DNA of 64,000 bases from Burkholderiaceae bacterium. Lineage in GTDB: Bacteria; Pseudomonadota; Gammaproteobacteria; Burkholderiales; Burkholderiaceae_D. A program made the translations under genes and the position numbers. Within the stretch, counting starts at the first letter, position 1. The number at the start of each line of letters is the position of its first letter. Positions 37,577-47,148 of the stretch are shown here, piece after piece. The stretch covers positions 1 through 64,000 of the forward strand of contig JAGTRJ010000015.1 in the NCBI GenBank assembly GCA_018261755.1, given 5' to 3'. A model generated the notes under the pieces. It made no database searches. It was given only the letters and a program-made list of their open reading frames with translations, and had not been told where the DNA came from.

Positions 37577-38256
37577 TGAACGCAACAGCAAACAATCAAT
37601 CGCAAAACCAGCCGCAGCAGCTGATCCTGGCGCTGTCGAAGGGACGCATTTTCGAAGAAACGCAGCCGCTGCTGGAAGCGGCCGGCATTACCGTGACCGA
37701 GGATCCGGAAACTTCGCGCAAGCTGATTCTGCCGACCAATCATGACAACATCAAGGTCATTGTCGTGCGTGCGACCGACGTGCCGACCTACGTCCAGTAT
37801 GGCGCGGCCGACTTCGGCGTCGCCGGCAAGGACGTATTGCAGGAACATGGCGGCGCGGGGCTGTACCAGCCGGTCGATCTGCACATCGCGAAATGCCATC
37901 TGTCTGTGGCGGCGCCGAAGGGTTTCGACTATGCGAATGCAGTCAAGAAAGGCGCGCGGCTGCGGGTGGCGACCAAGTATGCGCAGGCGGCGCGCGAGCA
38001 TTTCGCCGCCAAGGGGGTGCATGTCGACATCATCAAGCTGTATGGCTCGATTGAACTGGCGCCGCTGGTCGGGCTGTCGGAAGCGATTGTCGATCTGGTC
38101 AGCACCGGCAACACGCTGCGCGCGAACGATCTGGTCGAAGTCGAGCACATTGCCGACATTTCGTCGCGGCTGGTGGTGAACCAGGCGGCGCTGAAGCTCA
38201 AGCGCGACCAGCTGCAGCCGATTCTCGACGCGTTCTACAAGGCTTCGGCCGAATAA
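37573..38256 (+). CDS. hisG: ATP phosphoribosyltransferase catalytic subunit HisG (short form)
   Basis: A 227-residue enzyme of the first histidine step, joining ATP and PRPP. It is the short HisG form, lacking the C-terminal regulatory domain, and such enzymes need HisZ as a partner. No hisZ is in this window. Motifs [12 protein letters not shown] and the PRPP site [20 protein letters not shown] region (as [18 protein letters not shown]) are visible. Its start overlaps murA. Confidence 0.95.
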   Translation: MMNATANNQSQNQPQQLILALSKGRIFEETQPLLEAAGITVTEDPETSRKLILPTNHDNIKVIVVRATDVPTYVQYGAADFGVAGKDVLQEHGGAGLYQPVDLHIAKCHLSVAAPKGFDYANAVKKGARLRVATKYAQAAREHFAAKGVHVDIIKLYGSIELAPLVGLSEAIVDLVSTGNTLRANDLVEVEHIADISSRLVVNQAALKLKRDQLQPILDAFYKASAE

Positions 38257-38290
38257 CATAACTCAAAGCTTCTTTCGACGGAGGAAGATT

Positions 38291-39604
38291 ATGTCCATCA
38301 CCATGCGCCGGCTGGATACGGCCAACCCGGAATTCAAGACGCAACTGGCGGCGGTGCTGGCGTTCGACAGCGGCACCGACGATGCGATCGACCAGGCGGC
38401 GGCGGCCATTCTGGCCGACGTGAAAGCGCGCGGCGATGCGGCCGTGCTCGAATACACCAACCGCTTCGACCGCACCAACGCGCCGAGCATCGCTGCGCTG
38501 GAAATTAGCCTGGAAGAATGCCGCGACATGCTGCACTCGCTGCCGCAAAAACGCCGCGCCGCGCTGGAAGCGGCGGCCGAGCGCGTGCGCGCCTATCACC
38601 AGCGCCAGTTCAAGGAATGCGGCTCGGACGGTTTTAGCTACACCGAAGCCGACGGCACCGTGCTGGGACAAAAAGTCACGCCGCTCGATCGCGTCGGCAT
38701 CTACGTGCCGGGCGGCAAGGCGGCCTATCCGTCATCGGTGCTGATGAATGCGATTCCAGCCAAGGTGGCCGGCGTGCAGGAAATCATCATGGTGGTGCCG
38801 ACGCCGGATGGCGTGCGCAATGAACTGGTGCTGGCGGCGGCGGCGATTGCCGGCGTGGATCGCGTGTTCGCCATTGGCGGCGCGCAGGCGGTGGGTGCGC
38901 TGGCGTATGGCACGCAGACGGTGCCGCAGGTGGACAAGATTGTCGGCCCCGGCAACGCGTATGTGGCGGCGGCCAAGCGCCGGGTGTTCGGCACGGTCGG
39001 CATCGACATGATCGCCGGGCCGTCCGAAATCCTGGTGCTGTGCGACGGCACGACCGACCCGGACTGGATCGCGATGGATTTGTTTTCGCAAGCCGAGCAC
39101 GACGAACTGGCGCAATCGATCCTGGTCTGCCCGGACGAGGCTTACCTGAACCGGGTCGAAGCCAGCATCAACCTGCTGTTGCCGCCGATGTCGCGCGCCG
39201 GCATCATCCGCACGTCGCTGACGAATCGCGGCGCGATGGTCAAGGTGCGCGACATGGATGAGGCGTGCACGATTGCCAACCTGATCGCGCCCGAGCATCT
39301 GGAAATTTCGGCCGAGAAGCCGCAGCAGTGGGCGGATCTGATCCGCCATGCCGGCGCGATTTTCATGGGGCGCTATTCGTCCGAATCGCTGGGCGACTAT
39401 TGCGCCGGGCCGAACCACGTGCTGCCGACCTCGCGCACCGCGCGGTTTTCGTCGCCGCTGGGCGTGTACGATTTCCAGAAGCGCTCCAGCCTGATTTTCG
39501 CCAGCGAAGCCGGCGCGCAAACGCTGGGCAAAATCGCGGCCGAACTGGCTTACGGCGAAGGGCTGGAAGCGCATGCGCGCAGCGCCGAGTTGCGGCTGAA
39601 ATGA
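38291..39604 (+). CDS. hisD: Histidinol dehydrogenase
   Basis: A 437-residue NAD-dependent enzyme that catalyses the last two steps of histidine synthesis. The signature region [17 protein letters not shown] and [11 protein letters not shown] is followed by the zinc-ligand stretch [21 protein letters not shown] ribosome site lies 5 bp before the ATG. Repeat copy E separates it from hisC. Confidence 0.97.
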   Translation: MSITMRRLDTANPEFKTQLAAVLAFDSGTDDAIDQAAAAILADVKARGDAAVLEYTNRFDRTNAPSIAALEISLEECRDMLHSLPQKRRAALEAAAERVRAYHQRQFKECGSDGFSYTEADGTVLGQKVTPLDRVGIYVPGGKAAYPSSVLMNAIPAKVAGVQEIIMVVPTPDGVRNELVLAAAAIAGVDRVFAIGGAQAVGALAYGTQTVPQVDKIVGPGNAYVAAAKRRVFGTVGIDMIAGPSEILVLCDGTTDPDWIAMDLFSQAEHDELAQSILVCPDEAYLNRVEASINLLLPPMSRAGIIRTSLTNRGAMVKVRDMDEACTIANLIAPEHLEISAEKPQQWADLIRHAGAIFMGRYSSESLGDYCAGPNHVLPTSRTARFSSPLGVYDFQKRSSLIFASEAGAQTLGKIAAELAYGEGLEAHARSAELRLK

Positions 39605-39636
39605 ACCCGGCGCGCTGAGCGAAAAATTAAAAACGG

Positions 39637-39716
39637 CGGGGTATGTGCCAAAAGTACCCCGCCGGGCCACAACTTCCGCGGTGGTTTTGAAATACTGCCG
39701 CCAGTATATTTTTGGC
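39637..39716 (+). repeat. Dispersed intergenic repeat, copy E (short form, inside the his operon)
   Basis: Short form occupying most of the 130 bp between hisD and hisC. It begins CGGGGTATGTGCCAAAAGTA with GGGGTA paired to TACCCC. It continues GCCGGGCCAC, with CCAC (39667-39670) and GTGG (39681-39684) forming the central stem, then GAAATACTGCCGCCAGTATA and TTTTTGGC. The outer GCCAAAA can pair with TTTTTGGC. Other his genes are spaced by 8-76 bp or overlap, so this insertion stands out. Confidence 0.7.
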
Positions 39717-39734
39717 GAAAAACGAAGAAAAATC

Positions 39735-40823
39735 ATGTCACTGATTGAAAACATCATCCGTCCGGACGTGCGCGCCCTGGCTGCTTACCACGTCGGCGCG
39801 TCCGAGGGCTTCGTCAAGCTCGACGCGATGGAAAACCCGTACCTGCTGCCGGAAGAGCTGCGGCTTGAACTGGGCCGCCGGCTGGCCGACGTGGCGCTGA
39901 ACCGTTACCCGATTCCGTCGTACTCGGGCCTGAAGGCGATCATCCGCGACAAGATGGGCGTGCCGGCCGGGTTCGACGTGATGCTCGGTAATGGCTCGGA
40001 TGAACTGATTTCGCTGATGTCGGTCGCCTGCGCGCGGCGCGACCTGGCGGCGCCGGTGAAGGTGATGGCGCCAGTGCCGACTTTCGTCATGTACCAGATG
40101 TTCGCGCAGTTCGCCGGGATGGAATTCGCCGGCGTGCCGTTGAAGGCGGATTTTTCGCTTGACCTGCCGGCGATGCTGGCGGCGATTGCGCAGCACAAGC
40201 CGGCGATCGTCTATCTGGCTTACCCGAACAATCCGACCGGCAACCTGTTCGCGGCCGAAGATATTGTCGCCATCCTGCGCGCCGTGGGCGATTCCGGCAT
40301 CGTGGTGGTGGATGAGGCGTACCAGCCATTTTCGCCGACCAGTTTCATGCCGCGGCTGCCGGAATTTCCGAATCTGGTGGTGATGCGCACTGTATCGAAG
40401 CTCGGGCTGGCCGGTGTGCGCCTTGGTTACATGTCGGCCAGCGCGGCCTTGCTGGAGCAGTTCGAAAAGGTGCGGCCGCCGTACAACGTCAACGTGCTGA
40501 CCGAAGCGGCGGTCGAATTCACGCTGGAAAACGTGTCGGTGCTTGATTATCAGGCAGCGCTGCTGCGCGGTGAGCGCGAACAGCAGGCGGCGGCGCTGGC
40601 GGCTTTGCCGGGGGTAGAAGTGTTTCCATCCAGCGCCAATTTCCTGCTGCTGCGGGTCGCCAACGCGCAGCGGGTGTTCGAAAAACTGATAGAGCGCAAG
40701 GTTTTGATCCGAAATGTGGGTAAAATGCATCCGTTGCTGACCGATTGCCTGCGGGTGAACGTCAGCACGCCGGAAGAAAACCGCCAGTTCCTTGACGCCT
40801 TCAAGGCCTGCATAGCCGAATAA
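39735..40823 (+). CDS. hisC: Histidinol-phosphate aminotransferase
   Basis: A 362-residue PLP aminotransferase of fold type I. The PLP lysine lies in [17 protein letters not shown]. The nucleotide motif [10 protein letters not shown] and the DEAYQPF segment are present. The start is the ATG at 39735; the longer frame to 39645 runs through repeat copy E and is rejected. It ends 8 bp before hisB. Confidence 0.95.
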   Translation: MSLIENIIRPDVRALAAYHVGASEGFVKLDAMENPYLLPEELRLELGRRLADVALNRYPIPSYSGLKAIIRDKMGVPAGFDVMLGNGSDELISLMSVACARRDLAAPVKVMAPVPTFVMYQMFAQFAGMEFAGVPLKADFSLDLPAMLAAIAQHKPAIVYLAYPNNPTGNLFAAEDIVAILRAVGDSGIVVVDEAYQPFSPTSFMPRLPEFPNLVVMRTVSKLGLAGVRLGYMSASAALLEQFEKVRPPYNVNVLTEAAVEFTLENVSVLDYQAALLRGEREQQAAALAALPGVEVFPSSANFLLLRVANAQRVFEKLIERKVLIRNVGKMHPLLTDCLRVNVSTPEENRQFLDAFKACIAE

Positions 40824-40831
40824 TTCATATC

Positions 40832-41428
40832 ATGTCTTCGCCCAGAACCGCAGAAATTAGCCGCAATACCAGCGAAACGCAGATCCGCGTCGCCGTCAAT
40901 CTCGATGGCAGCGGCAAGCAACAGCTGGATACAGGCGTGCCGTTCTTTGACCACATGCTCGATCAGATTGCGCGCCATGGCTTGATCGATCTCGATATCG
41001 CCGCCAAAGGCGATTTGCACATCGACGCGCATCACACGGTCGAGGATGTCGGCATTGCGCTCGGACAGGCGGTGGCGAAGGCAATGGGCGACAAGGCGGG
41101 CATCCGCCGCTACGGCCACGCCTATGTGCCGCTGGATGAATCGCTGTCGCGCGTGGTGATCGATTTTTCCGGTCGCCCCGGGCTGGTATTCAACGTGCCG
41201 TTCGCGCGCGCGCTGACCGGCACGTTCGATCTGGATCTGACGCGAGAATTCTTCCAGGGTTTCGTGAATCACGCGCTGGTGACGCTGCACATCGACAACC
41301 TGCGCGGCGACAACGCGCATCACCAGTGCGAAACCGTGTTCAAGGCGTTCGGCCGCGCATTGCGCATGGCGACCGAGCACGATCCGCGCGCCGCCGGGAC
41401 GATCCCGTCGACCAAGGGCAGCCTGTAA
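40832..41428 (+). CDS. hisB: Imidazoleglycerol-phosphate dehydratase
   Basis: A 198-residue monofunctional HisB, without the N-terminal phosphatase seen in enterobacteria. Metal-binding His motifs are [31 protein letters not shown] and VNHALVTLH with [14 protein letters not shown]. In Burkholderiales marC usually follows this gene; here hisH follows after 22 bp. Confidence 0.96.
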   Translation: MSSPRTAEISRNTSETQIRVAVNLDGSGKQQLDTGVPFFDHMLDQIARHGLIDLDIAAKGDLHIDAHHTVEDVGIALGQAVAKAMGDKAGIRRYGHAYVPLDESLSRVVIDFSGRPGLVFNVPFARALTGTFDLDLTREFFQGFVNHALVTLHIDNLRGDNAHHQCETVFKAFGRALRMATEHDPRAAGTIPSTKGSL

Positions 41429-41450
41429 TTTTCCGCACTCTCATGGTTTT

Positions 41451-42089
41451 ATGAAAAAAATCGTTGTTGTCGATTACGGGATGGGCAATCTGCGCTCGGT
41501 AGCCCAGGCGCTACGCTTTGTTGCGCCGGAAATGGAAGTGAAGATTTCCGGCGAAGTGGCCGACCTGAAAAGCGCCGACCGCGTGGTGTTGCCCGGACAG
41601 GGCGCGATGCCGGATTGCATGGCGAGCCTGCGCGAATCCGGCCTGCTGGAAGCGCTGCTGGATGCGGCGCGCAACAAGCCGCTGTTTGGCGTATGCGTGG
41701 GCGAGCAGATGCTGTTCGATACCAGCGAGGAAGGCAATGCCGCCTGCCTCGGCCTGATGCCGGGCAAGGTGGTCCGGTTCCAGCTCGACGGCCAGTTGCA
41801 GGCCGACGGCTCGCGTTTCAAGGTGCCGCAGATGGGCTGGAACCAGGTACGGCAAGTGGCGCCGCATCCGCTGTGGGACGGCATCGCCGACAACAGTTAT
41901 TTTTACTTCGTGCACAGCTTTTATGCGCAGCCGGCCAATCCGGCGCATATGGTCGGCGAAACCGTTTATGGTGCGCCGTTTTGCAGCGCGGTGGCGAAAG
42001 ACAACCTGTTCGCGACCCAGTTTCACCCGGAGAAAAGTGCGGCGGCCGGTTTGCGGCTGTATCGCAATTTCGTGCACTGGAAGCCGTGA
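41451..42089 (+). CDS. hisH: Imidazole glycerol phosphate synthase glutaminase subunit HisH
   Basis: A 212-residue class I glutamine amidotransferase that supplies ammonia to HisF. The nucleophile Cys is in [12 protein letters not shown] at about residue 82. The catalytic His-Glu pair is in [13 protein letters not shown] near the C-terminus. The N-terminal [12 protein letters not shown] is a family signature. Confidence 0.96.
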   Translation: MKKIVVVDYGMGNLRSVAQALRFVAPEMEVKISGEVADLKSADRVVLPGQGAMPDCMASLRESGLLEALLDAARNKPLFGVCVGEQMLFDTSEEGNAACLGLMPGKVVRFQLDGQLQADGSRFKVPQMGWNQVRQVAPHPLWDGIADNSYFYFVHSFYAQPANPAHMVGETVYGAPFCSAVAKDNLFATQFHPEKSAAAGLRLYRNFVHWKP

Positions 42090-42165
42090 TTTGTCGCACA
42101 ATATGCAGTACTAGGCATTTTCATCTGCTTCAATCGATATCAACCCTTAACATCCGATTTACGCC

Positions 42166-42939
42166 ATGTTGCTCATTCCTGCCATCGATCTCAAGGACGG
42201 TCTCTGCGTACGCCTCAAGCAAGGCGATATGGAACAGGCTACCGTGTTTTCCGACGAACCCGCCGATATGGCGCGGCACTGGCTGGCGCAAGGCGCGCGC
42301 CGCCTGCATCTGGTCGATCTCAACGGCGCCTTTGCCGGCACGCCGAAGAACCGCGCCGCGATCAAATCGATCGTTGCCGCGGTGAGGGCGTTCGAACAGG
42401 CGAACAAGACCGGGCCTATTCCGGTGCAGCTTGGCGGCGGCATCCGCGATCTGGATACGATCGAGCAATATCTGGACGAAGGCATTTCGTACATCATCGT
42501 CGGCACGGCCGCGGTCAAGAATCCCGGCTTCCTGCAGGATGCGTGCGGCGCGTTTCCCGGCCACATCATTGTCGGGCTGGATGCCAAGGACGGCAAGGTC
42601 GCGACCGACGGCTGGAGCAAACTGTCCAAGCACGACGTGATCGCGCTCGGACAGAAGTTCGAGGGCTACGGGGTCGAATCGATCATCTACACCGACATCG
42701 GCCGCGACGGCATGATGGGCGGGGTCAACGTCGAAGCGACGGTCAAGCTGGCGCAATCGGTCAAGATTCCGGTGATCGCTTCCGGCGGCGTTCACGACAT
42801 CAAGGACGTCGAGGCACTGTGTGCGGTGCGTGACGAAGGCATCGAAGGCGTGATCTGCGGCCGCTCGATTTACGAAGGCTCGCTCGACCTGAAGGCGGCG
42901 CAGGCGCGCGCGGATGAGCTGACCGGCGCCAAGCGCTGA
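42166..42939 (+). CDS. hisA: HisA isomerase (ProFAR isomerase)
   Basis: A 257-residue TIM-barrel isomerase that converts ProFAR to PRFAR. The N-terminal [16 protein letters not shown] carries the catalytic Asp. [19 protein letters not shown] and the second-half [14 protein letters not shown] phosphate-binding motifs are visible. It lies 76 bp after hisH and 12 bp before hisF. Confidence 0.96.
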   Translation: MLLIPAIDLKDGLCVRLKQGDMEQATVFSDEPADMARHWLAQGARRLHLVDLNGAFAGTPKNRAAIKSIVAAVRAFEQANKTGPIPVQLGGGIRDLDTIEQYLDEGISYIIVGTAAVKNPGFLQDACGAFPGHIIVGLDAKDGKVATDGWSKLSKHDVIALGQKFEGYGVESIIYTDIGRDGMMGGVNVEATVKLAQSVKIPVIASGGVHDIKDVEALCAVRDEGIEGVICGRSIYEGSLDLKAAQARADELTGAKR

Positions 42940-42951
42940 AACGGACGGAAC

Positions 42952-43713
42952 ATGCTCGCCAAACGCATTATCCCCTGTCTGGACGTGACCGCCGGCCGCG
43001 TGGTTAAGGGCGTCAATTTCGTCGAATTGCGCGATGCCGGCGATCCGGTCGAAATCGCGCGCCGCTACGACGAACAGGGCGCGGACGAACTGACCTTTCT
43101 CGACATCACCGCTTCCAGCGACGGGCGCGACCTGATCCTGCACATCATCGAGGATGTTGCATCGCAGGTGTTCATTCCGCTGACTGTCGGCGGCGGAGTG
43201 CGCACGGTCGAGGATGTGCGCCGGTTGCTGAACGCGGGCGCGGACAAGGTCAGCATCAACACCTCGGCCGTGACCAATCCGCAACTGGTGGCCGATGCTG
43301 CCAACCGCTACGGCTCGCAATGCATCGTGGTGGCGATTGACGCCAAGCAGACCGGGCCGGAAAAATGGGAAGTGTTCACCCACGGCGGACGCAATAATAC
43401 CGGGCTGGACGCGATCGAATGGGCGCAAAAAATGCAGCAGCTCGGCGCGGGCGAAATCCTGCTGACCAGCATGGATCGCGACGGCACCAAGAGCGGCTTC
43501 GATCTGGCGCTGACGCGCCGCATTTCCGATGCGATCACTATTCCGGTGATCGCCTCCGGTGGCGTCGGCAACCTGCAGCATCTGGCCGACGGCATCAAAC
43601 AAGGGCACGCCGATGCTGTGCTGGCGGCCAGCATTTTCCACTATGGCGAACACACGGTACAGGAGGCGAAGCAGTTCATGGCAAAGCAGGGTATTGCAGT
43701 GAGGCTGGCATGA
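42952..43713 (+). CDS. hisF: Imidazole glycerol phosphate synthase cyclase subunit HisF
   Basis: A 253-residue TIM-barrel cyclase that uses ammonia from HisH to form IGP and AICAR. The N-terminal [20 protein letters not shown] has the catalytic Asp. Later motifs are [30 protein letters not shown] and [16 protein letters not shown]. Its stop overlaps the hisI start (ATGA). Confidence 0.97.
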   Translation: MLAKRIIPCLDVTAGRVVKGVNFVELRDAGDPVEIARRYDEQGADELTFLDITASSDGRDLILHIIEDVASQVFIPLTVGGGVRTVEDVRRLLNAGADKVSINTSAVTNPQLVADAANRYGSQCIVVAIDAKQTGPEKWEVFTHGGRNNTGLDAIEWAQKMQQLGAGEILLTSMDRDGTKSGFDLALTRRISDAITIPVIASGGVGNLQHLADGIKQGHADAVLAASIFHYGEHTVQEAKQFMAKQGIAVRLA

Positions 43714-44041
43714 GCACGGCGCACAAGTGGCTAAACAGGATTCGCTGGGACGAGCACGGGCTGGTGCCGGTGATTGCGCAGGAAGCCGGCAGCGGCCGGG
43801 TGCTGATGTTCGCCTGGATGAACCGCGATGCGCTGGCTGAAACCGCCCAAACCGGCGTGGCGGTGTACTGGAGCCGTTCGCGCAAGAAACTGTGGCGCAA
43901 GGGCGAGGAATCCGGCCATGTGCAAAAGGTGCAGGACATCCGCCTCGCTGCTTCTACCAGCAACTGGCAGCAGGCGCCGACGGGTACGAATGGAAAGTGA
44001 CCGAGCCGGTGCTGAAAGACCCGAAGGACATCTACAAATGA
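43710..44041 (+). pseudogene. hisI: Phosphoribosyl-AMP cyclohydrolase HisI, internal deletion and frameshift
   Basis: The first 79 residues are a normal HisI ([43 protein letters not shown]), ending VQDIRL. The frame then runs into 17 unrelated residues and stops at 44000. From 43949 the frame at +2 restores the true HisI end, [17 protein letters not shown] and then [13 protein letters not shown], stopping at 44041 and overlapping hisE as expected. Compared with the family, about 25 codons are missing, including the Asp-x-Asp-x-Asp metal site and two of three zinc Cys. The gene product should be inactive unless the deletion is an assembly error or a second hisI exists. Confidence 0.85.
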
Positions 44042-44409
44042 GCGAAATCCTGAACCGGCTGGCCGGCATCATCGAAACACGCAAGCTGGCCAACGGCGGC
44101 GACCCGGAAAAATCCTACGTCGCGCGGCTGTTCGCCAAGGGCGACGACGCCATCCTGAAAAAAATTGGCGAGGAAGCGACCGAAACCGTGATGGCGGCGA
44201 AGGACGTGCGCGCCGGCGGCGACGCCTCGAAGGTGCTGTACGAATGCGCCGACCTGTGGTTCCACTCGATGATCATGCTGGCGCAGTTCGGCCTGACGCC
44301 GGATGACGTGCTGAACGAACTGGCGCGGCGCGAAGGCATTTCCGGCATCGAGGAAAAGGCGGCGCGCAAGGACGTGCTGCGCGACGCGGCCGAGCAGCAG
44401 AAACGCTGA
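44038..44409 (+). CDS. hisE: Phosphoribosyl-ATP pyrophosphatase HisE
   Basis: A 123-residue all-helical pyrophosphatase that removes PPi from phosphoribosyl-ATP, the second step of histidine synthesis. The metal site lies in [15 protein letters not shown] and [15 protein letters not shown]. The ATG at 44038 overlaps the remnant hisI stop, which confirms that the ancestral hisI ended at 44041. Confidence 0.95.
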   Translation: MSEILNRLAGIIETRKLANGGDPEKSYVARLFAKGDDAILKKIGEEATETVMAAKDVRAGGDASKVLYECADLWFHSMIMLAQFGLTPDDVLNELARREGISGIEEKAARKDVLRDAAEQQKR

Positions 44410-44484
44410 AAAACCTGCTGCGCGGCCGGATGGCGGCGCAGCAAACCGTCTGGCCGCGGCTGTTTGACGCTGGTGGCAGATTTG

Positions 44485-44740
44485 GCTTGCCGGGGGTAGC
44501 CCGGCGGCTACTTTCCTTTCTTGTCTCGCCAAGAAAGGAAAGCCAAAGAATACGACCGCAAGACGCTGCCCTTCGGGTTCCCGCTGCCATGAAGGCCAAA
44601 GCGGGAAACCCTCGCTGCGCTAAACAACTTTTGTTTCTGATCCGCCTGGGCCTCGCTGTCAGCGGCAGCGCCCAAGCGGATGAAACCCTGCGCCAACGCA
44701 GCGAGCGGCCAAACCAGACATGCGCGCGACAGGCATCAAA
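44485..44740. repeat. Candidate second interspersed repeat with a perfect 13-bp hairpin
   Basis: In the 468 bp between hisE and lrgB a GGGGGTAGCCCGGCGGCTA stretch is followed by a perfect 13-bp stem (44511-44523 with 44530-44542, arms CTTTCCTTTCTTG and CAAGAAAGGAAAG, 6-base loop). It resembles intergenic repeats I recall as widespread in betaproteobacterial genomes. No second copy occurs in this window. The open frame running through it (44430-44786) lacks a ribosome site and looks spurious. Confidence 0.45.
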
Positions 44741-44862
44741 GGCCAAAATAACTGACTTAAATGATTTTTTGGTTAGTAAGGCCTAAAAATATACTCCGGT
44801 CAGTATCTGAAAATAGCCAGTAAAATCCTGGCCAAGCGGCTGGTTTTGACTATATACCCCCG
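44741..44862 (-). repeat. Dispersed intergenic repeat, copy F (long form, inverted)
   Basis: Long form between the convergent hisE and lrgB. On the minus strand it reads GGGGGTATATAGTCAAAACC, GGCCAGGATTTTACTGGCTA (GCCAG/CTGGC stem), ATACTGACCGGAGTATATTT, then the 3' module, where ACTAAC and GTCAGT form a stem with one mismatch, and TTATTTTGGCC. It abuts the hairpin repeat to its left. Confidence 0.75.
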
Positions 44863-44877
44863 GTAAATGTCGGGTGA

Positions 44878-45582
44878 TCAGCCCAGCCAGTGCAGTAGAT
44901 ACGGTGTCAGCAACCCGGTCAGCGTGCCATTGACGATCAAGCCGAGGCTGGAATACGCGCCCAATTTCCGGTTCATTTGCATCGCGTGCGAGGTGCCGAC
45001 CGCGTGCGCGGCCGCGCCCAGCGCCAGTCCGCGCGCGATCGGGCTTTTGACCGCCAGCCAGCGCAGCACGGTCAGGCCGCAGACGGCACCGAAAATGCCG
45101 GTCAGGATGACGATGATGGCCGACAGCGCCGGAATGCCGCCCATCAGGCGCGTGACTTCGATCGCAATCGGCGTGGTGGCTGATTTCGGCGCGAGCGAGA
45201 TCGCGACCGCGTTTGATGCGCCCAGCCAGCGGGCAATCAGCACGGCCGAAACCACGCCAATGACGCAGGCGGCCAGTTGCGAAATCAGGATCAGCACCGC
45301 CTGTTTCTTGATTTGTTCCAGTTGCAGATACAGTGGCACGCCGAGCGCGACGATGGCCGGCTTGAGCAGGAATTCGAGGTATTGCGCCCCTTCGTGGTAG
45401 CTTTCGTACGGGATGCCGGCCAGTTGCAGCAGCAGGATGATGGCGGCCGTCGCCACCAGAATCGGGTTCAGCAGCACCAGCTTCAACTGTTGCTGCAATG
45501 CCTGCGCGGCCCAGAACGCGCCTATCGTGAGCGAGATCGGGATGGCGGGGTTGCCGGACAGGGCGTTCGATAGCGCGCTCAT
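44878..45582 (-). CDS. lrgB: LrgB family protein
   Basis: A 234-residue membrane protein with about seven hydrophobic helices and the LrgB signature SLAPKSATTPIAIEV with GTSHAMQMN towards the C-terminus. LrgAB/CidAB proteins are linked to murein hydrolase control, and in some bacteria and chloroplasts to pyruvate or glycolate transport. The start is the ATG at 45582, overlapping lrgA by 4 bp; the longer frame to 45672 lies inside lrgA. Confidence 0.88.
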   Translation of the reverse strand: MSALSNALSGNPAIPISLTIGAFWAAQALQQQLKLVLLNPILVATAAIILLLQLAGIPYESYHEGAQYLEFLLKPAIVALGVPLYLQLEQIKKQAVLILISQLAACVIGVVSAVLIARWLGASNAVAISLAPKSATTPIAIEVTRLMGGIPALSAIIVILTGIFGAVCGLTVLRWLAVKSPIARGLALGAAAHAVGTSHAMQMNRKLGAYSSLGLIVNGTLTGLLTPYLLHWLG

Positions 45583-45935
45583 TTGCAGCGCCTCGCGAGT
45601 TGATACGCCCAGCCGGTGAACGCCAGCACCGCGACCGTGCTGACGATCGTGGCCACCGCGATCGGCAGCCATTCGGCCCGGATCAGCTCAAAATGCAGCA
45701 TCAGCGCCACGCCCGGCGGCACGAAAAACAGGCCGAGATGGCCGAGCAGGAAATCGGCGATGCCTTGTACCCAGTCGAGCTTGACCCAGCCGAGTTTCAG
45801 CAGCAGCGTCAGCAGCAGCATGCCGATCAGGGCCGACGGGAAGCGGATGCCGGTCAGGGAAACAAACAGTTCGGCCACGGCCAGACAACCGAATACGATC
45901 ACGCACTGGCGCAGTGTGGATTTGAGGTCATTCAT
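45579..45935 (-). CDS. lrgA: CidA/LrgA family protein
   Basis: A 118-residue holin-like membrane protein with four helices and the family segment FPSALIGMLLLTLLLKLGWV near the middle, then LGLFFVPPGVALM. The start is set at the ATG of MNDLKSTLRQ. It is the upstream partner of lrgB in a two-gene operon. Confidence 0.85.
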   Translation of the reverse strand: MNDLKSTLRQCVIVFGCLAVAELFVSLTGIRFPSALIGMLLLTLLLKLGWVKLDWVQGIADFLLGHLGLFFVPPGVALMLHFELIRAEWLPIAVATIVSTVAVLAFTGWAYQLARRCK

Positions 45936-46093
45936 TGCGTTGAAACGGCTTTTCGATTGGCCAGTCAAAGGGGAAAGCTGATGGTAGCACCATATGAAGT
46001 ACAAACACTGTCTGGCGGGTCATTTGACAACGCAATTGCGTATACAATGGCGAAACTTACCGGTTCTTAACTTGAACAATAATGGAGGCTGCT

Positions 46094-46465
46094 TTGGATA
46101 ACTGTATTTTCTGCAAGATCGCGGCGAAACAACTTCCGGCGAACATCGTGTATGAAGACGACGAGCTGATGGCGTTCAAGGACATCAAGCCAGCCGCGCC
46201 GATACACCTGCTGGTTATCCCGAAGAAGCACATTGGTTCGCTGTCGGATTGTGAAGCCGGCGATCACGAACTGCTGGGCAAGATGCTGGCGCTGGTGCCG
46301 AAACTGGCGGCCGAGCACGGGGTTGCACCGGTCGGTGACGAAACCGGCCCGTTCAGCGGCGGTTACAAGACGCTGATCAACACCGGCCCGGAAGGCGGGC
46401 AGGAAGTGTATCACCTGCATGCGCATCTGCTGGCCGGCCCGCGTCCGTGGACGCTGGACCGTTAA
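46094..46465 (+). CDS. HIT family nucleotide hydrolase (HinT-like)
   Basis: A 123-residue histidine-triad protein, motif HLHAHLLAG near the C-terminus, probably a purine nucleoside phosphoramidase. I place the start at TTG 46094 (giving DNCIFCKI after the initiator), because GGAGG at 46084-46088 is 5 bp upstream. The ATG at 46082 has no ribosome site, and the GGAGG begins within it. It lies between the his and tat genes as in many betaproteobacteria. Confidence 0.9.
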   Translation: MDNCIFCKIAAKQLPANIVYEDDELMAFKDIKPAAPIHLLVIPKKHIGSLSDCEAGDHELLGKMLALVPKLAAEHGVAPVGDETGPFSGGYKTLINTGPEGGQEVYHLHAHLLAGPRPWTLDR

Positions 46466-46522
46466 CCTGATGGCTCACGGCTTTCGATAACGATGTCGCG
46501 TCGGGACTGACAAGGAGAAAAC

Positions 46523-46741
46523 ATGGGCGGTTTAAGCATCTGGCACTGGTTGATCGTGCTGATTGTCGTGTTATTGATTTTCGGCACGAAAAAGCTCGCG
46601 AATATCGGTTCCGATCTGGGCAAGGCAGTCAAGGGCTTCAAGGATGGCATGAACGGCGTCGAGGACAAGCCGGCGGCGGGCACTGAGCCGCAGCAGCAGA
46701 ACAAGAGCAACGCCATCACGCAGGACAAGCCCAGGGAGTAG
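46523..46741 (+). CDS. tatA: Sec-independent translocase subunit TatA
   Basis: A 72-residue TatA with one N-terminal helix ([20 protein letters not shown]), the FGTKKL hinge, an amphipathic helix and a Gln/Lys-rich tail. It forms the pore of the twin-arginine pathway, which would also export folded periplasmic redox enzymes. An AAGGAGAAAAC ribosome site precedes the ATG. Confidence 0.95.
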   Translation: MGGLSIWHWLIVLIVVLLIFGTKKLANIGSDLGKAVKGFKDGMNGVEDKPAAGTEPQQQNKSNAITQDKPRE

Positions 46742-46749
46742 CGCGCCGC

Positions 46750-47142
46750 ATGTTCGATTTCGGCCTGTCGAAGCTGGTGCTGATTGGCGTGATCGCGCTG
46801 GTGGTCATCGGCCCGGAGAAATTGCCTAAGGTAGCGCGCATGGCCGGCGCACTGTTCGGCCGGGCGCAGCGTTATATCAACGATGTGAGAGCTGAAGTCA
46901 GCCGCGAAATGGCGTTCGACGAACTGCACCGGTTGCATGGCGAAGTGCGGGTCGCGGCGCAAGAGATTGGCGACAGCCTGTCGAATCTGCAGTCCCAGGC
47001 AGGCGCAACGCCCGCTGCCAGTGAACGCAAGGCAGGCGCCTTTTCCTCGAAGGCGCGTGAATTCCGTCGCAACAAGGTGGCGCGTGCTTCGCAGCGGGCA
47101 GCGCGCCGCAGCCGCGGTAAGCCCTTTTCGACTTTCAGGTAA
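46750..47142 (+). CDS. tatB: Sec-independent translocase subunit TatB
   Basis: A 130-residue TatB. The N-terminal MFDFGLSKLVLIGVIALVVI and the Gly-Pro-Glu-Lys-Leu-Pro hinge are diagnostic, followed by a long amphipathic helix and a basic tail rich in Arg. It binds twin-arginine signals together with TatC. It lies 8 bp after tatA and 6 bp before tatC. Confidence 0.95.
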   Translation: MFDFGLSKLVLIGVIALVVIGPEKLPKVARMAGALFGRAQRYINDVRAEVSREMAFDELHRLHGEVRVAAQEIGDSLSNLQSQAGATPAASERKAGAFSSKAREFRRNKVARASQRAARRSRGKPFSTFR

Positions 47143-47148
47143 CAGGCC

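Noticed and set aside
36509-37591. 360-residue open frame opposite murA
   Set aside because: It is fully inside murA, has an odd His/Arg-rich composition typical of a shadow frame in GC-rich DNA, and murA is unmistakable.
42130-43653. 507-residue antisense frame across hisA and hisF
   Set aside because: It covers two clear his genes, has no domain, and arises from GC-rich codon structure.
44430-44786. 118-residue frame between hisE and lrgB
   Set aside because: It lacks a ribosome site, crosses the hairpin repeat and enters repeat copy F; it looks like an accidental frame.
46024-46048. TTGACA with TACAAT upstream of the HIT gene
   Set aside because: The spacer is only 13 bp, too short for a sigma-70 promoter.
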